Origin: JAWVZS01 sp964507825
Lineage (GTDB): Archaea > Thermoproteota > Nitrososphaeria > Nitrososphaerales > Nitrosopumilaceae
Direction of reading: 5' to 3'
NCBI GenBank assembly: GCA_964507825.1
Contig: CAZDQM010000071.1
Span: 1-64,000, forward strand
DNA length: 64,000 bases
Shown here: positions 35,953 through 43,243 of the stretch, piece after piece
Position numbering within the stretch: the first letter of the stretch is position 1
How the letters are laid out: every line of letters starts with the position of its first letter
Notes under the pieces: model-generated
Seen by the model: the letters and a program-made list of their open reading frames with translations, nothing else
Databases searched by the model: none
What the model was told of the DNA's origin: nothing
Program-made: the position numbers and the translations under genes

Positions 35953-36500
35953 AGTAGCAATACGGCGGCGGCGAAGACAGTAGTCCATTTTCCATCCTTG
36001 TCGCCCTTTGCAGTCTGTGTTATGTTCTGAGTCCTGTAAATCTGTCCTGAAACGTTCCACTGCTGGCGCCTTTCATCCCAGTTCTTATCCACGTCAAACG
36101 GAATCCCAAGCGAGGATGCAAGCATCTGCGCCGCGATATCTTCAGCATAATCGCCTGCCTGCTTTTCATTTTTGCCAAACGAGTCATATTCAGAAAGGTA
36201 CCCATACCGGTTTGGATCAGTGGGCCGTGCGATCCCCACGGATGCGCCGCACAGCCTGTGCGGCTCGTTTGTCTGGTTGCGCGAATATATGGTAAATAGA
36301 ATCTGGCCGTGCCTGATCTCCCTTAGTCCCTGAGCCTTTGAGACTAGCTTTGCATTTGGCGGAAAGATGCTTGAAATCAGCACAAGGTTGGTCCCCGCGA
36401 TTCCGGCATCGCGCAACGCATACTCAAAGCTGGTCAGTCGGTCCTCATGTACGCCCTTCCCGCGAGTCAAGAATAATTTTTTTGCTACCAAATCCAGCAA
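35949..36500 (-). CDS. pdaD: Pyruvoyl-dependent arginine decarboxylase
   Basis: 183 residues. Makes agmatine, the precursor of polyamines and of the agmatidine base in tRNA-Ile. The self-cleavage site is NLVLISSIFPPNA, where the second Ser becomes the pyruvoyl group. Later stretches LCGASVGIARP, GYLSEYDSFGK and TTVFAAAVLLL match the family. The start is TTG 36500. Convergent with the surface-protein gene, with a 4-bp overlap. Confidence 0.92.
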   Translation of the reverse strand: MLDLVAKKLFLTRGKGVHEDRLTSFEYALRDAGIAGTNLVLISSIFPPNAKLVSKAQGLREIRHGQILFTIYSRNQTNEPHRLCGASVGIARPTDPNRYGYLSEYDSFGKNEKQAGDYAEDIAAQMLASSLGIPFDVDKNWDERRQQWNVSGQIYRTQNITQTAKGDKDGKWTTVFAAAVLLL

Positions 36501-36638
36501 GGTCGAATTTTCAGCAATAATCTAATTATTTATACCTTTGAAAAATATTTTGACAGATTATCGTCCGGTGCGGCCTAACCGTTACTAGCAGGGTACACAC
36601 CATCTTGCCAAGTCGTGCACAAAATCCGGCGCAGATTT

Positions 36639-37094
36639 TCAAAGTTGTTTCAGGGCAGAGACGATCTCCTGCCCGTGCGTATCGGAGTTTATAATACGAA
36701 ATATTTTGCGAACCTTTCCCTCCCTGTCTATAACAAGGGTTGTTCTTTTTGCCATGCCTGCAATGTTTAGGCCCGCATATTGTCGGCAGACGTCCTTTGT
36801 GGTGTCACTAAGATGTGGATACGGTACAGAGTATTGGTCTACAAACTTTTTTTGGGCAGGAACAGTGTCAATCGAGATTGCAAACAGTACTGAATTGGCA
36901 TCTAGTATGTCAGGGTACGAAGAGATTACGTTTTCAGCCGTTTTAAACACCTTCTTGGAGGGACACCCAAAGATGCGGTTTTTTGGATAAAAGCATAGCA
37001 CGACATTCCTATCCCCGCGAAAGGATCCTAGGCTCACCATGTTGCCGTTATGATCCGGCAGTTGAAAATCCGGCGCCATGTCCCCTTCTTCCAT
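36639..37094 (-). CDS. Peroxiredoxin of the BCP/PrxQ type with altered active site
   Basis: 151 residues with the thioredoxin-like fold of BCP: GDMAPDFQLPDHNGNMVSLG, NVVLCFYPKNRIFGCPSKK, VLFAISIDTVPAQKKFVDQY, YPHLSDTTKDVCRQYAG. The peroxidatic Cys is kept, but the P-x3-T-x2-C motif reads PKNRIFGC, with Ile in place of the catalytic Thr. A second Cys in DVCRQY could be the resolving one. It may be a weakened peroxidase or have a different role. Single minus-strand gene, preceded by a small membrane protein. Confidence 0.88.
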   Translation of the reverse strand: MEEGDMAPDFQLPDHNGNMVSLGSFRGDRNVVLCFYPKNRIFGCPSKKVFKTAENVISSYPDILDANSVLFAISIDTVPAQKKFVDQYSVPYPHLSDTTKDVCRQYAGLNIAGMAKRTTLVIDREGKVRKIFRIINSDTHGQEIVSALKQL

Positions 37095-37135
37095 TATTTT
37101 GCAAGATGTATGGTGTTTAATAAATCACAAAACAT

Positions 37136-37366
37136 TCAGTCAGACTTGTCAGGATTGCGCCGTTTTTTTCGTGCATCGCGTACCTTGGGGGCCTGAGTCA
37201 GCAGTAGCCACCCGGTAAAACCGCCCAGACAGAGGTTTATGGTGCCTAGCATGGTGATGTAAAGTTCAGAGTACGTCAGTCCCATCAGTATTCCGACTGC
37301 TCCTGTGCCAAAAAACATGCCAGTGATTACTTGGAGTTTTTTTGGCTCTACATGTTTGAATTTCAA
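37136..37366 (-). CDS. Small two-TM membrane protein
   Basis: 76 residues. Two hydrophobic helices (ITGMFFGTGAVGILMGLTYS and LYITMLGTINLCLGGFTGWL) are followed by a strongly basic tail (RDARKKRRNPDKSD) that should be cytoplasmic. No family recognised. It is encoded 41 bp upstream of the peroxiredoxin gene on the same strand, so they may be co-transcribed. Confidence 0.65.
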   Translation of the reverse strand: MKFKHVEPKKLQVITGMFFGTGAVGILMGLTYSELYITMLGTINLCLGGFTGWLLLTQAPKVRDARKKRRNPDKSD

Positions 37367-37456
37367 GACATCATGTTCACTATTTTAGCATATTAAAAAT
37401 TGACGGTGGAGAGATCCGGAGAACATTTTAAAGCTTCAAGTTAAACGAAGATTCGT

Positions 37457-37531
37457 GCCAATGTAGCTCAGCCTGGCTAGAGCATTCGCCTTGTAAGCGA
37501 AAGGTCGTGGGTTCAGATCCCGCCATTGGCT
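37457..37531 (+). tRNA. tRNA-Thr(TGT)
   Basis: Acceptor GCCAATG pairs with CATTGGC before the discriminator T. D arm GCTCAGCCTGGCTAGAGC; anticodon stem TTCGC/GCGAA with loop CTTGTAA gives anticodon TGT. T arm GTGGG-TTCAGAT-CCCGC. No intron; CCA not encoded. Confidence 0.95.
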
Positions 37532-37725
37532 CACCTTATATGAGAAAGTAGGCTTGAATGGTGACAGGTTCCCGGAATAACGCATGTCACCAAGTCCACC
37601 ATGCACATACGTGATCGCGTCATGCCATCCGCGTGAGTTGATTATTTCATAGATGCCAATGTGGAAAATATCAACCCCGACAGTGTTAAACTAAAAAGGT
37701 CGAGTATTATGAAAGAATATACCCA

Positions 37726-37797
37726 ATGACAGCAGTCAATAACACAATGTCAGGCGTAAAAGAATGGATTTTGGCAGTTCAATCAAGGGTTTATTAG
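37726..37797 (+). CDS. 23-residue upstream ORF before the DEAD-box helicase
   Basis: ATG to TAG encoding MTAVNNTMSGVKEWILAVQS and three more residues. A TATA-like TATTATGAAAGAATATA lies just upstream. It may be a microprotein or a leader peptide that controls the helicase gene 80 bp downstream. The length alone cannot prove it is translated. Confidence 0.35.
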   Translation: MTAVNNTMSGVKEWILAVQSRVY

Positions 37798-37838
37798 TGG
37801 TAATACGACCTTAATCGTATCAGAATAATGACGGACTG

Positions 37839-37861
37839 GCAATGAGCTTTTCTGTCATTGC
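37839..37861 (+). promoter_or_regulatory. Hairpin in the leader of the DEAD-box helicase gene
   Basis: GCAATGA and TCATTGC form an exact 7-bp stem with a 9-nt loop, ending 18 nt before the helicase ATG. A leader of this kind would suit RNA-structure or cold-dependent control of an RNA helicase, which is inference. Confidence 0.45.
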
Positions 37862-37879
37862 AAGAGTGAGAAATGTAAA

Positions 37880-39319
37880 ATGACAAAGTTTGAAGAGTTA
37901 GGGATAAAGACATCAATCCTAGAAGGGTTGGCCAAGATTGGGTTCAAAGAGACGTTTCCAATCCAAGAGGCCGCCATTCCGGTCCTGCTCCAAGGAAGGG
38001 ACGTGGTGGGCCAGGCCCACACGGGTTCCGGAAAGACGGCCGCATTTGGAGTTCCAATGCTAAACAATATCAATGCAGGAAAAAGACTGCAGGGCCTAGT
38101 CGTGGCGCCGACAAGGGAGCTTGCAAACCAGATCACCGACGAGATTAAAAAATTCGGCAGATATACGGGAATCAAAATCGTTACAATTTACGGCGGTCAG
38201 GGAATGGGGACTCAGCTTGAAGCGTTGAGTGATGATCCAGAGATCATAGTTGCAACCCCCGGAAGGCTGATCGACCACATCAACAGGGGAACAATCAGCC
38301 TCAGTAATGTAACACATGTGGTATTAGACGAGGCAGACACGATGCTAGACATGGGATTCATCGACGATATAAAGTTCATACTGATGAAGACCCCGGATGA
38401 AAAGACAATGTCGCTGTTTTCCGCGACGATGCCAGTTGACATTTTAAGATTGGCAGAGGAATACCTGAGGGATGCAAAACAGTTCCTGCTAGATGCTGAT
38501 GACTTGAGCGGCGATGGCATTGATCAGTCATACTTGGTCATCACGGACAGGAACAAGCCAAAATACCTAGTCGAGTTTATAGAACAAAATGATGGAAAGC
38601 AGTGCATCGTGTTTTGTTCCACAAAAAGCAGGACACGCGATGTTGCATACCTTTTACGAAAAAAATTCGATACCGTGGTAATAGAAGGCGACATGTCACA
38701 GCACAGAAGGGAGGCATCAATGTCCAAGTTCAGGCAGGGAAAGGCCGAGGTCCTAGTAGCCACCGACGTGGCCGCAAGGGGGATAGACGTTCCCAGAGTC
38801 TCACTAGTAGTCAATTATGACGTTCCAAACCAAGACATGACGTACTTTCACAGGATTGGAAGGACGGCAAGGGCCGGTGCAAAGGGACGTGCAATCACGC
38901 TCGTATCATATTCAACGATAGGTGATTTCAACATAATCAAGCGCCAGATCAAGGTAGACCTGCGTGACTTGAACGAGGAGATGGGAGTCAAGGTCACGAT
39001 ACCAGATCCGCTAAAACGTGACGTCTCCACGAGGAGGTTTGGCTCATATTCACGAATGGGAGCAGAAAGGCGCGACTTTGGCAGGCGCCGCGACGGTGGA
39101 GGATTTTCAAGAGGAGGCGGGTTCAGACGCAACGGTGAAAGGCCATATTACAAAAGCCGCAGAAACGATCACAGAGAAGATGGTAGGAGTTATGGGAGAG
39201 ACGGGTACAAAAGCCGCAGAAACGATCACAGAGAAGACAATAGTGGCTATAAAAGGGACGGGGACAAAAAGCCTCAAGATTCAAGAAAAAAATACAACGG
39301 TCTTAGAAGCAGATGGTAA
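37880..39319 (+). CDS. DEAD-box RNA helicase with RGG/RNDH-rich tail
   Basis: 479 residues. Q motif (GFKETFPIQEAAIPVLLQGR), motif I AHTGSGKT, VAPTRELANQ, TPGRL, DEAD in VLDEADTM, SAT, and motifs V-VI ATDVAARGIDVP and HRIGRTARAG are all exact. The core ends near residue 375; the tail is rich in Arg and Gly (RRDGGGFSRGGGFRRNG) and carries three similar YKSRRNDHREDG blocks. It probably remodels structured RNA in ribosome assembly or RNA decay, with the tail binding RNA. The direct nucleotide repeat at 39145-39240 codes for the tail blocks. Confidence 0.95.
   Translation: MTKFEELGIKTSILEGLAKIGFKETFPIQEAAIPVLLQGRDVVGQAHTGSGKTAAFGVPMLNNINAGKRLQGLVVAPTRELANQITDEIKKFGRYTGIKIVTIYGGQGMGTQLEALSDDPEIIVATPGRLIDHINRGTISLSNVTHVVLDEADTMLDMGFIDDIKFILMKTPDEKTMSLFSATMPVDILRLAEEYLRDAKQFLLDADDLSGDGIDQSYLVITDRNKPKYLVEFIEQNDGKQCIVFCSTKSRTRDVAYLLRKKFDTVVIEGDMSQHRREASMSKFRQGKAEVLVATDVAARGIDVPRVSLVVNYDVPNQDMTYFHRIGRTARAGAKGRAITLVSYSTIGDFNIIKRQIKVDLRDLNEEMGVKVTIPDPLKRDVSTRRFGSYSRMGAERRDFGRRRDGGGFSRGGGFRRNGERPYYKSRRNDHREDGRSYGRDGYKSRRNDHREDNSGYKRDGDKKPQDSRKKYNGLRSRW
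39150..39240 (+). repeat. In-frame repeat in the RNA helicase tail
   Basis: Blocks with AAAAGCCGCAGAAACGATCA recur at about 39150 and 39209, coding KSRRNDHRED. They are nearly identical and show a recent duplication within the disordered, RNA-binding tail. Confidence 0.75.
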
Positions 39320-39369
39320 TCATAAAGATTAAAGTGACAGTACCGGCAATCATGCATGAAGAATAAGGA

Positions 39370-39606
39370 ATGCACATAGGCTACATTTTGTTAAACTGTG
39401 ATCTCGGGGCAGAGGAATATATCATAAAAGAGGTAAAGCGCATCCCACATGTCAAGAATGCGCACCTTACATTCGGTGCATATGATGTGATTGCCGAGGT
39501 CCATGCAGACACGCAGGAAGATTTTGAATATACGGTCGGTGGTAGGATCAGAAAGCTGTCAAGGGTAATAAGCACGATGACCCTAAACGTGGTCGGCCCC
39601 GAATGA
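39370..39606 (+). CDS. Stand-alone Lrp/AsnC effector-binding (RAM) domain, second copy
   Basis: 78 residues, paralogous to the protein at 15624: MHIGYILLNCDLGAEEYIIK, VKNAHLTFGAYDVIAEVHA, RKLSRVISTMTLNVVGPE. Only the ligand-binding fold is present; no DNA-binding domain. Small-molecule sensor or partner of full-length Lrp proteins is likely. It starts 50 bp after the RNA helicase gene. Confidence 0.85.
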   Translation: MHIGYILLNCDLGAEEYIIKEVKRIPHVKNAHLTFGAYDVIAEVHADTQEDFEYTVGGRIRKLSRVISTMTLNVVGPE

Positions 39607-39640
39607 CAGTTATATAGACGAATTCAGAGTCGGGTAAAAC

Positions 39641-39928
39641 ATGGACATGATAAAGTATTCCGGAAAGGTCTGGGCAATCAACCACAACAACCCAGAGCCG
39701 CTTGTAAGGCATGCAGTCCACCAGCTGGAATTGCACGGAGTTAAAAAAGATGATATTATCCTTACCGATGCCCCGGAAAACGTACAGGTGGGCGCGATAG
39801 TGGTAGAGATTTGGCCATATCACCTCGATGTTGCAAGGGTCAGGACGATCAGGAACGAATCATTCATCAGCGGAACCGTCATGACGATAGAGCTAAAGCT
39901 TGATGCCAAAGGCAATTATGCAGACTAA
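39641..39928 (+). CDS. Conserved-looking alpha/beta protein of unknown function
   Basis: 95 residues: a strand start (MIKYSGKVWAINHNNPEP), helix LVRHAVHQLELHGVKKDD, then acidic strand-rich stretch VQVGAIVVEIWPYHLDVARV and TVMTIELKLDAKG. No domain recognised. It follows the RAM-domain gene by 34 bp on the same strand and precedes the secreted coiled-coil protein, so all may share a transcript. Confidence 0.65.
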   Translation: MDMIKYSGKVWAINHNNPEPLVRHAVHQLELHGVKKDDIILTDAPENVQVGAIVVEIWPYHLDVARVRTIRNESFISGTVMTIELKLDAKGNYAD

Positions 39929-39957
39929 AACTAATATCAAGGGCCACCAAGCCTCTA

Positions 39958-40452
39958 ATGACCATGAAGAAGCAGAACATCATCATGGCAGGAATTGCAC
40001 TGGCAATTACAGCAAGTATTGCAGGATACGGATACTCGATAGATCAGACTAGGCAGGCAGGATTTGTTTTTGGAAATGAGATCTCGGCAATCCAAGAAGA
40101 ATTAACAGGTTTACAGGGCGAGTTTGGTTCACATATAACACAGTGGGAGGAAGGGGACCTGACCCGGGCGGAGCTTGAAAAGTTTGCAAAAAGTCACGCC
40201 CAAAATATGGAAGAGTTGATTGCAAGGTACGACGCACTAGACCCCCCAGCGGCATTTGGGCCTTCGGTGGACGTGTTCAAGCTGTCCGCAGAGTCACAGC
40301 TTGAAAGCGACAACGAGTACATATTATGGATCGAGACCGGTGACGACGCGCATAAGATAAGATCAGATGCGCTAATTCAAGAGTCCTTTGAGTACGAGAC
40401 GGCCGCGCTAGGCAAGTTCAAGCGCGCACAGCTTGGAATAGAAGAGCCATGA
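39958..40452 (+). CDS. Membrane-anchored or exported helical protein
   Basis: 164 residues. An N-terminal hydrophobic segment (NIIMAGIALAITASIAGYGY) acts as anchor or signal. The rest is charged and helical (ISAIQEELTGLQGEF, LTRAELEKFAKSHAQNMEEL), with a DALDPPAAFGPSVDVFKLSA stretch as in four-helix periplasmic-type sensor domains. No family recognised. ATG 39958 or 39964. Starts 29 bp after the preceding gene. Confidence 0.65.
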   Translation: MTMKKQNIIMAGIALAITASIAGYGYSIDQTRQAGFVFGNEISAIQEELTGLQGEFGSHITQWEEGDLTRAELEKFAKSHAQNMEELIARYDALDPPAAFGPSVDVFKLSAESQLESDNEYILWIETGDDAHKIRSDALIQESFEYETAALGKFKRAQLGIEEP

Positions 40453-41104
40453 TTCAGGACATGGCACATATTCGTAAATCTCTTCTCGCACTATAGGTAG
40501 GAATATAGCATAACATGAAGTTTGTTGCATAACTGCCCAAAAACCGCCCGGTGCAATACAGATAATGTAACTGTTAACGTCGTGCCTAGATTTTTGCACT
40601 ATATCCTGAACTTGTGCCTAAAAATGATCATAATCCCAAAACCATGTTAACAGTTACCGTACTTTAAACATGGTAGAAGATGCTAGCATAACCGTTTGAC
40701 ACCTTCACATCCAAGTCCAGAAGGCATCTTGTGTCCAGATTTTGTGGTGTCTAGTGCATGTTGTAGGGACCGCAGTTCCGTACAAGGCGCAACTATCCGC
40801 GCAACTATCCACGAACAGTCCTCAGCTAGGCACGATCCGCGCCGTTCCTGACCCAAAACAGTCAACAAAACCCTTCTTGTCCCGATTACCAGAACTCCAC
40901 TTGTAAATCCCCACAACATATGCATCTAGTCACGCATCAACCGCGTTTGGGAGAAAATTACCACGTCCTTTTTTGCATGCATGAAGAACATCAAGGAGAC
41001 TAGACCTCACCAGAATCTGCTGACAGTCGACCGTGTAATTCGTAATATAGTATAATTTTTCTCCACATGTGCACAGAATCCCTCACGGTATCTAGCCGCC
41101 GCAC
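40453..41104. other. Gene-poor gap holding a MITE and short repeats
   Basis: Besides the MITE at 40567-40657, it contains a tandem pair GCGCAACTATCC (40787-40810) and one TAGGCACGAT motif (40827-40836). Minus-strand frames in this stretch look like chance. The right part (40930-41104) shows nothing recognisable. Confidence 0.5.
40567..40657. mobile_element. Second MITE family, 91-bp copy
   Basis: Ends GTAACTGTTAAC and GTTAACAGTTAC are exact 12-bp inverted repeats. The block CGTGCCTAGATTTTTGCAC continuing into TATATCCTGAACTTG matches the inverse of 27643-27682. The TA inside the ends may mark the target. No coding capacity; probably mobilised by a transposase encoded elsewhere. Confidence 0.8.
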
Positions 41105-41554
41105 TCACAACAGGCCCAAATCCTGCAGCCGGTCCAGTACGGGTTCTAGCTTTTTGCCAAGAGCCTTCTTGTCGAGTGGAACGTGCTCGGAGAACCTGAT
41201 TTCAAGGGTGATGCTTAGCATATCCGGATCGGTGTGTGATACCGTGATAGAATGCGAATGTGGGAATTCTTGCAGGTACCCTTTCCAGTGCTCGATTCTC
41301 AGCCCCGCCTGCTCTACCCGACCTTGCAGTTCCAGCATTTGCATGGACTGCTCCCCAAATATGCCAAATTTGACCATCGGGAGGATGAGAAATCCGCGTG
41401 CAATTTTGTCGGCGTCTTTATGCATCTTTTGTATCTGCTCAAATTCATCACCAGAGGATTGTATTACGCCATAATCCGGATCAAAATAACCCGCAATCTG
41501 CTTATTAGAGTCATATATTTTGTAAAAATAATCCTCAAGATCAAGCTTCCACAT
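41105..41554 (-). CDS. Protein of unknown function
   Basis: About 149 residues from ATG 41554 (MWKLDLEDYFYKIYDSNKQI); the frame runs to a TTG at 41764, but the upstream part is less protein-like. A helical stretch EFEQIQKMHKDADKIARGF and a C-terminal strand-rich half (SITVSHTDPDMLSITLEIRF) can be seen. It ends in a charged helix (KKLEPVLDRLQDLG). No family recognised. Single minus-strand gene, divergent from the next one. Confidence 0.55.
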   Translation of the reverse strand: MWKLDLEDYFYKIYDSNKQIAGYFDPDYGVIQSSGDEFEQIQKMHKDADKIARGFLILPMVKFGIFGEQSMQMLELQGRVEQAGLRIEHWKGYLQEFPHSHSITVSHTDPDMLSITLEIRFSEHVPLDKKALGKKLEPVLDRLQDLGLL

Positions 41555-41823
41555 GACATAGGTGGAAATCTTGCAACTACTAAAGGTATTCTTGCCAGAA
41601 ATAAGGATCTCAAGAACGCGCTTTTCCAAGCCTCGCCCATTGTCATCCCACCGACTAGGCCATGTCGAAGGTACATGGAATTTGCTCCAGATTACGGTGC
41701 CCGCCGTTGTCGGACCGTGTAATAGAACGATTTTTCTGCCAAAACCGACATCATTTTGCCCCAAAAAACTGCCCAGATATCACATAACAAAAAATTTTAT
41801 TCCTGTAAAATAACATATACGAT

Positions 41824-42147
41824 ATGACAATATCAAAGGAGAACCGAGAATTCATTTCAAATCTGATTGACTATTACATTTCAACGGCCCCATCCTACAG
41901 AGATATGGCAGTACAATACAAGGAATTCGTAGACTCTATCGATGATACGATCTTTGGAATGATCGTTGGAAGTGTGTACTCGAGCTTTATGCAAGTCTAC
42001 CAGAGCCAGCGCATAATGCCAAGCCTTGAGGATATCAACGAGTTCAACGGGATCATGATGGCGCGGGCGCAAGATATCAAGAGGGCGGTCCTCGGACAGG
42101 ATGTCATCGATGCGGCAGATCCCACGGATAATGAACCAGGGCCGTGA
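41824..42147 (+). CDS. Helical conserved-looking protein
   Basis: 107 residues. Mostly alpha-helical: NREFISNLIDYYISTAPSYR, SIDDTIFGMIVGSVYSSFMQ, LEDINEFNGIMMARAQDIKR, with an acidic disordered tail. It has a likely TATA (AAATTTTATT near 41793) about 25 nt upstream of the ATG. No domain recognised. A leader-like region with alternative hairpins follows it. Confidence 0.6.
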   Translation: MTISKENREFISNLIDYYISTAPSYRDMAVQYKEFVDSIDDTIFGMIVGSVYSSFMQVYQSQRIMPSLEDINEFNGIMMARAQDIKRAVLGQDVIDAADPTDNEPGP

Positions 42148-42220
42148 CCGGAGCAACGAGACATCATCACGGCAATTCAATCCCCAAATTTGCAGTTTGA
42201 TCCACGATACAAAGTGTACA

Positions 42221-42280
42221 TCACCACAAGATGCGCCGGGGTGACATGATTCCCCGACTCCTCAACAAGATGCGTCGGGG
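42221..42280 (+). promoter_or_regulatory. Mutually exclusive hairpins upstream of small membrane protein/DoxX genes
   Basis: CCCCGAC at 42252-42258 can pair with GTCGGGG at 42274-42280 (7 bp). Its CCCCG part can instead pair with CGGGG at 42237-42241, and TCACC at 42221 with GGTGA at 42240. Direct repeats ACAAGATGCGYCGGGG underlie this. The arrangement looks like a switch between two stems in the leader of the gene at 42317, or a small repeat element. Confidence 0.45.
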
Positions 42281-42316
42281 ATAACAGTTATAATTTTAGA
42301 CCTGCGAATCGCGGTC

Positions 42317-42409
42317 ATGAAGCCTGACGGGAGCAAGATCATATTTTTGCTTGGGGTCGGGGCATCCATTGCAATCGCAATGTTCGGCCTGATTTTTGCT
42401 CTAAGGTAA
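42317..42409 (+). CDS. 30-residue single-TM microprotein
   Basis: MKPDGSKIIFLLGVGASIAI then AMFGLIFALR. One hydrophobic helix with a short charged head and a terminal Arg, as in small membrane subunits. It is 84 bp upstream of the DoxX gene. A TATA-like TATAATTTTAG (42289-42299) is about 20 nt upstream. Likely real but unproven. Confidence 0.5.
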   Translation: MKPDGSKIIFLLGVGASIAIAMFGLIFALR

Positions 42410-42492
42410 AATTATACAAGATAATCATTGACTTGAAGGGCACAAATTGTTGTCCCGAATCCAATATATGTAAGAGGAAATGCCTCCAATAC

Positions 42493-42909
42493 ATGACTAC
42501 GGCAGAGATCCGCCAGGGCATGTTGCACGATGTCACGCACCTGGGTCTGAGATTAACAGTTGGTGTAATCTTTATCGCACACTCTATAGGTAAATTTGAG
42601 CCGCGCTTTGCAGGTGCCGTTGAAAGCTGGGGCCTGCCGCCGGAGATGGCCATCCCCATCGCGCTCGCAGAGCTGATTCCAGGAATTTTGCTAATCGTAG
42701 GCGTTTTAACAAGGATTTCATCATCCCTGCTAGCAATCATAATGCTGGGCGCCATGTTCCTAGTAAAGGGAGCCACCAGCCTGACTGGAGACAGGGGCGT
42801 AGAGTTTGACCTGATCCTGTTGGCAGCAAGCCTAATTATCATAGTCATAGGTCCCGGAAGAATATCAATAGCGCATGCCGCAAGAAAGATCCCAAGATTC
42901 CTGCACTAA
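42493..42909 (+). CDS. DoxX-family membrane protein
   Basis: About 138 residues with four TM helices: LGLRLTVGVIFIAHSIGKFE, MAIPIALAELIPGILLIVGV, SLLAIIMLGAMFLVKG, LILLAASLIIIVIG. The HSIGKF and PGxLLIxG patterns are DoxX hallmarks. Family members are linked to quinone or thiosulfate redox chemistry; the partner is unknown here. ATG 42493 is preferred over TTG 42433 because the family start lies there. Confidence 0.85.
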   Translation: MTTAEIRQGMLHDVTHLGLRLTVGVIFIAHSIGKFEPRFAGAVESWGLPPEMAIPIALAELIPGILLIVGVLTRISSSLLAIIMLGAMFLVKGATSLTGDRGVEFDLILLAASLIIIVIGPGRISIAHAARKIPRFLH

Positions 42910-42922
42910 AGAGGCGTTTACA

Positions 42923-43243
42923 ATGTCCGAGGTAACTGACTTTAAGATAACTCAGATTGTCGATAACGGCCAGGCCGTTCAGATGACCCTGATTGAAAAC
43001 GTCAATACCGAGCCCATCTCTCAGAAGCAGATGATCATGGAGTCGGTCGCAAAAAAGCTTGATCCAGAGACTAGGGAGCACGTAACCCCGTTGCTAGAGG
43101 CAATTTTACAGGCGCAACCCACCATCAAAATGAAGAGTTACCACCAGACATCAATTACAATAACAATGCCAAAGGGCAGGTATGAAAGAATGGGCAGACC
43201 ACAGGTCGGTTCAGTGATAGATATACGAATGAGCTCATCCTAG
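42923..43243 (+). CDS. Conserved-looking small protein
   Basis: 106 residues starting MSEVTDFKITQIVDNGQAVQ (ATG 42923, 14 bp after doxX; the frame opens at 42875). Alternating strands and one helix (QKQMIMESVAKKLDPETREH), then TSITITMPKGRYERMGRP. It resembles arcadin-1-type or other thaumarchaeal small proteins but no family can be named. Its end overlaps the convergent YyaL gene by 9 bp. Confidence 0.65.
   Translation: MSEVTDFKITQIVDNGQAVQMTLIENVNTEPISQKQMIMESVAKKLDPETREHVTPLLEAILQAQPTIKMKSYHQTSITITMPKGRYERMGRPQVGSVIDIRMSSS

Noticed and set aside
40683..40925. 80-residue minus-strand frame in a gene-poor gap
   Set aside because: No TM, motif or plausible start context; it contains the tandem GCGCAACTATCC pair and looks like chance.
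42221..42283. Possible two-unit CRISPR-like repeat (ACAAGATGCGYCGGGG twice)
   Set aside because: Only two units of 16 bp with a 27-bp gap, no cas genes, and the units serve as alternative stem partners.
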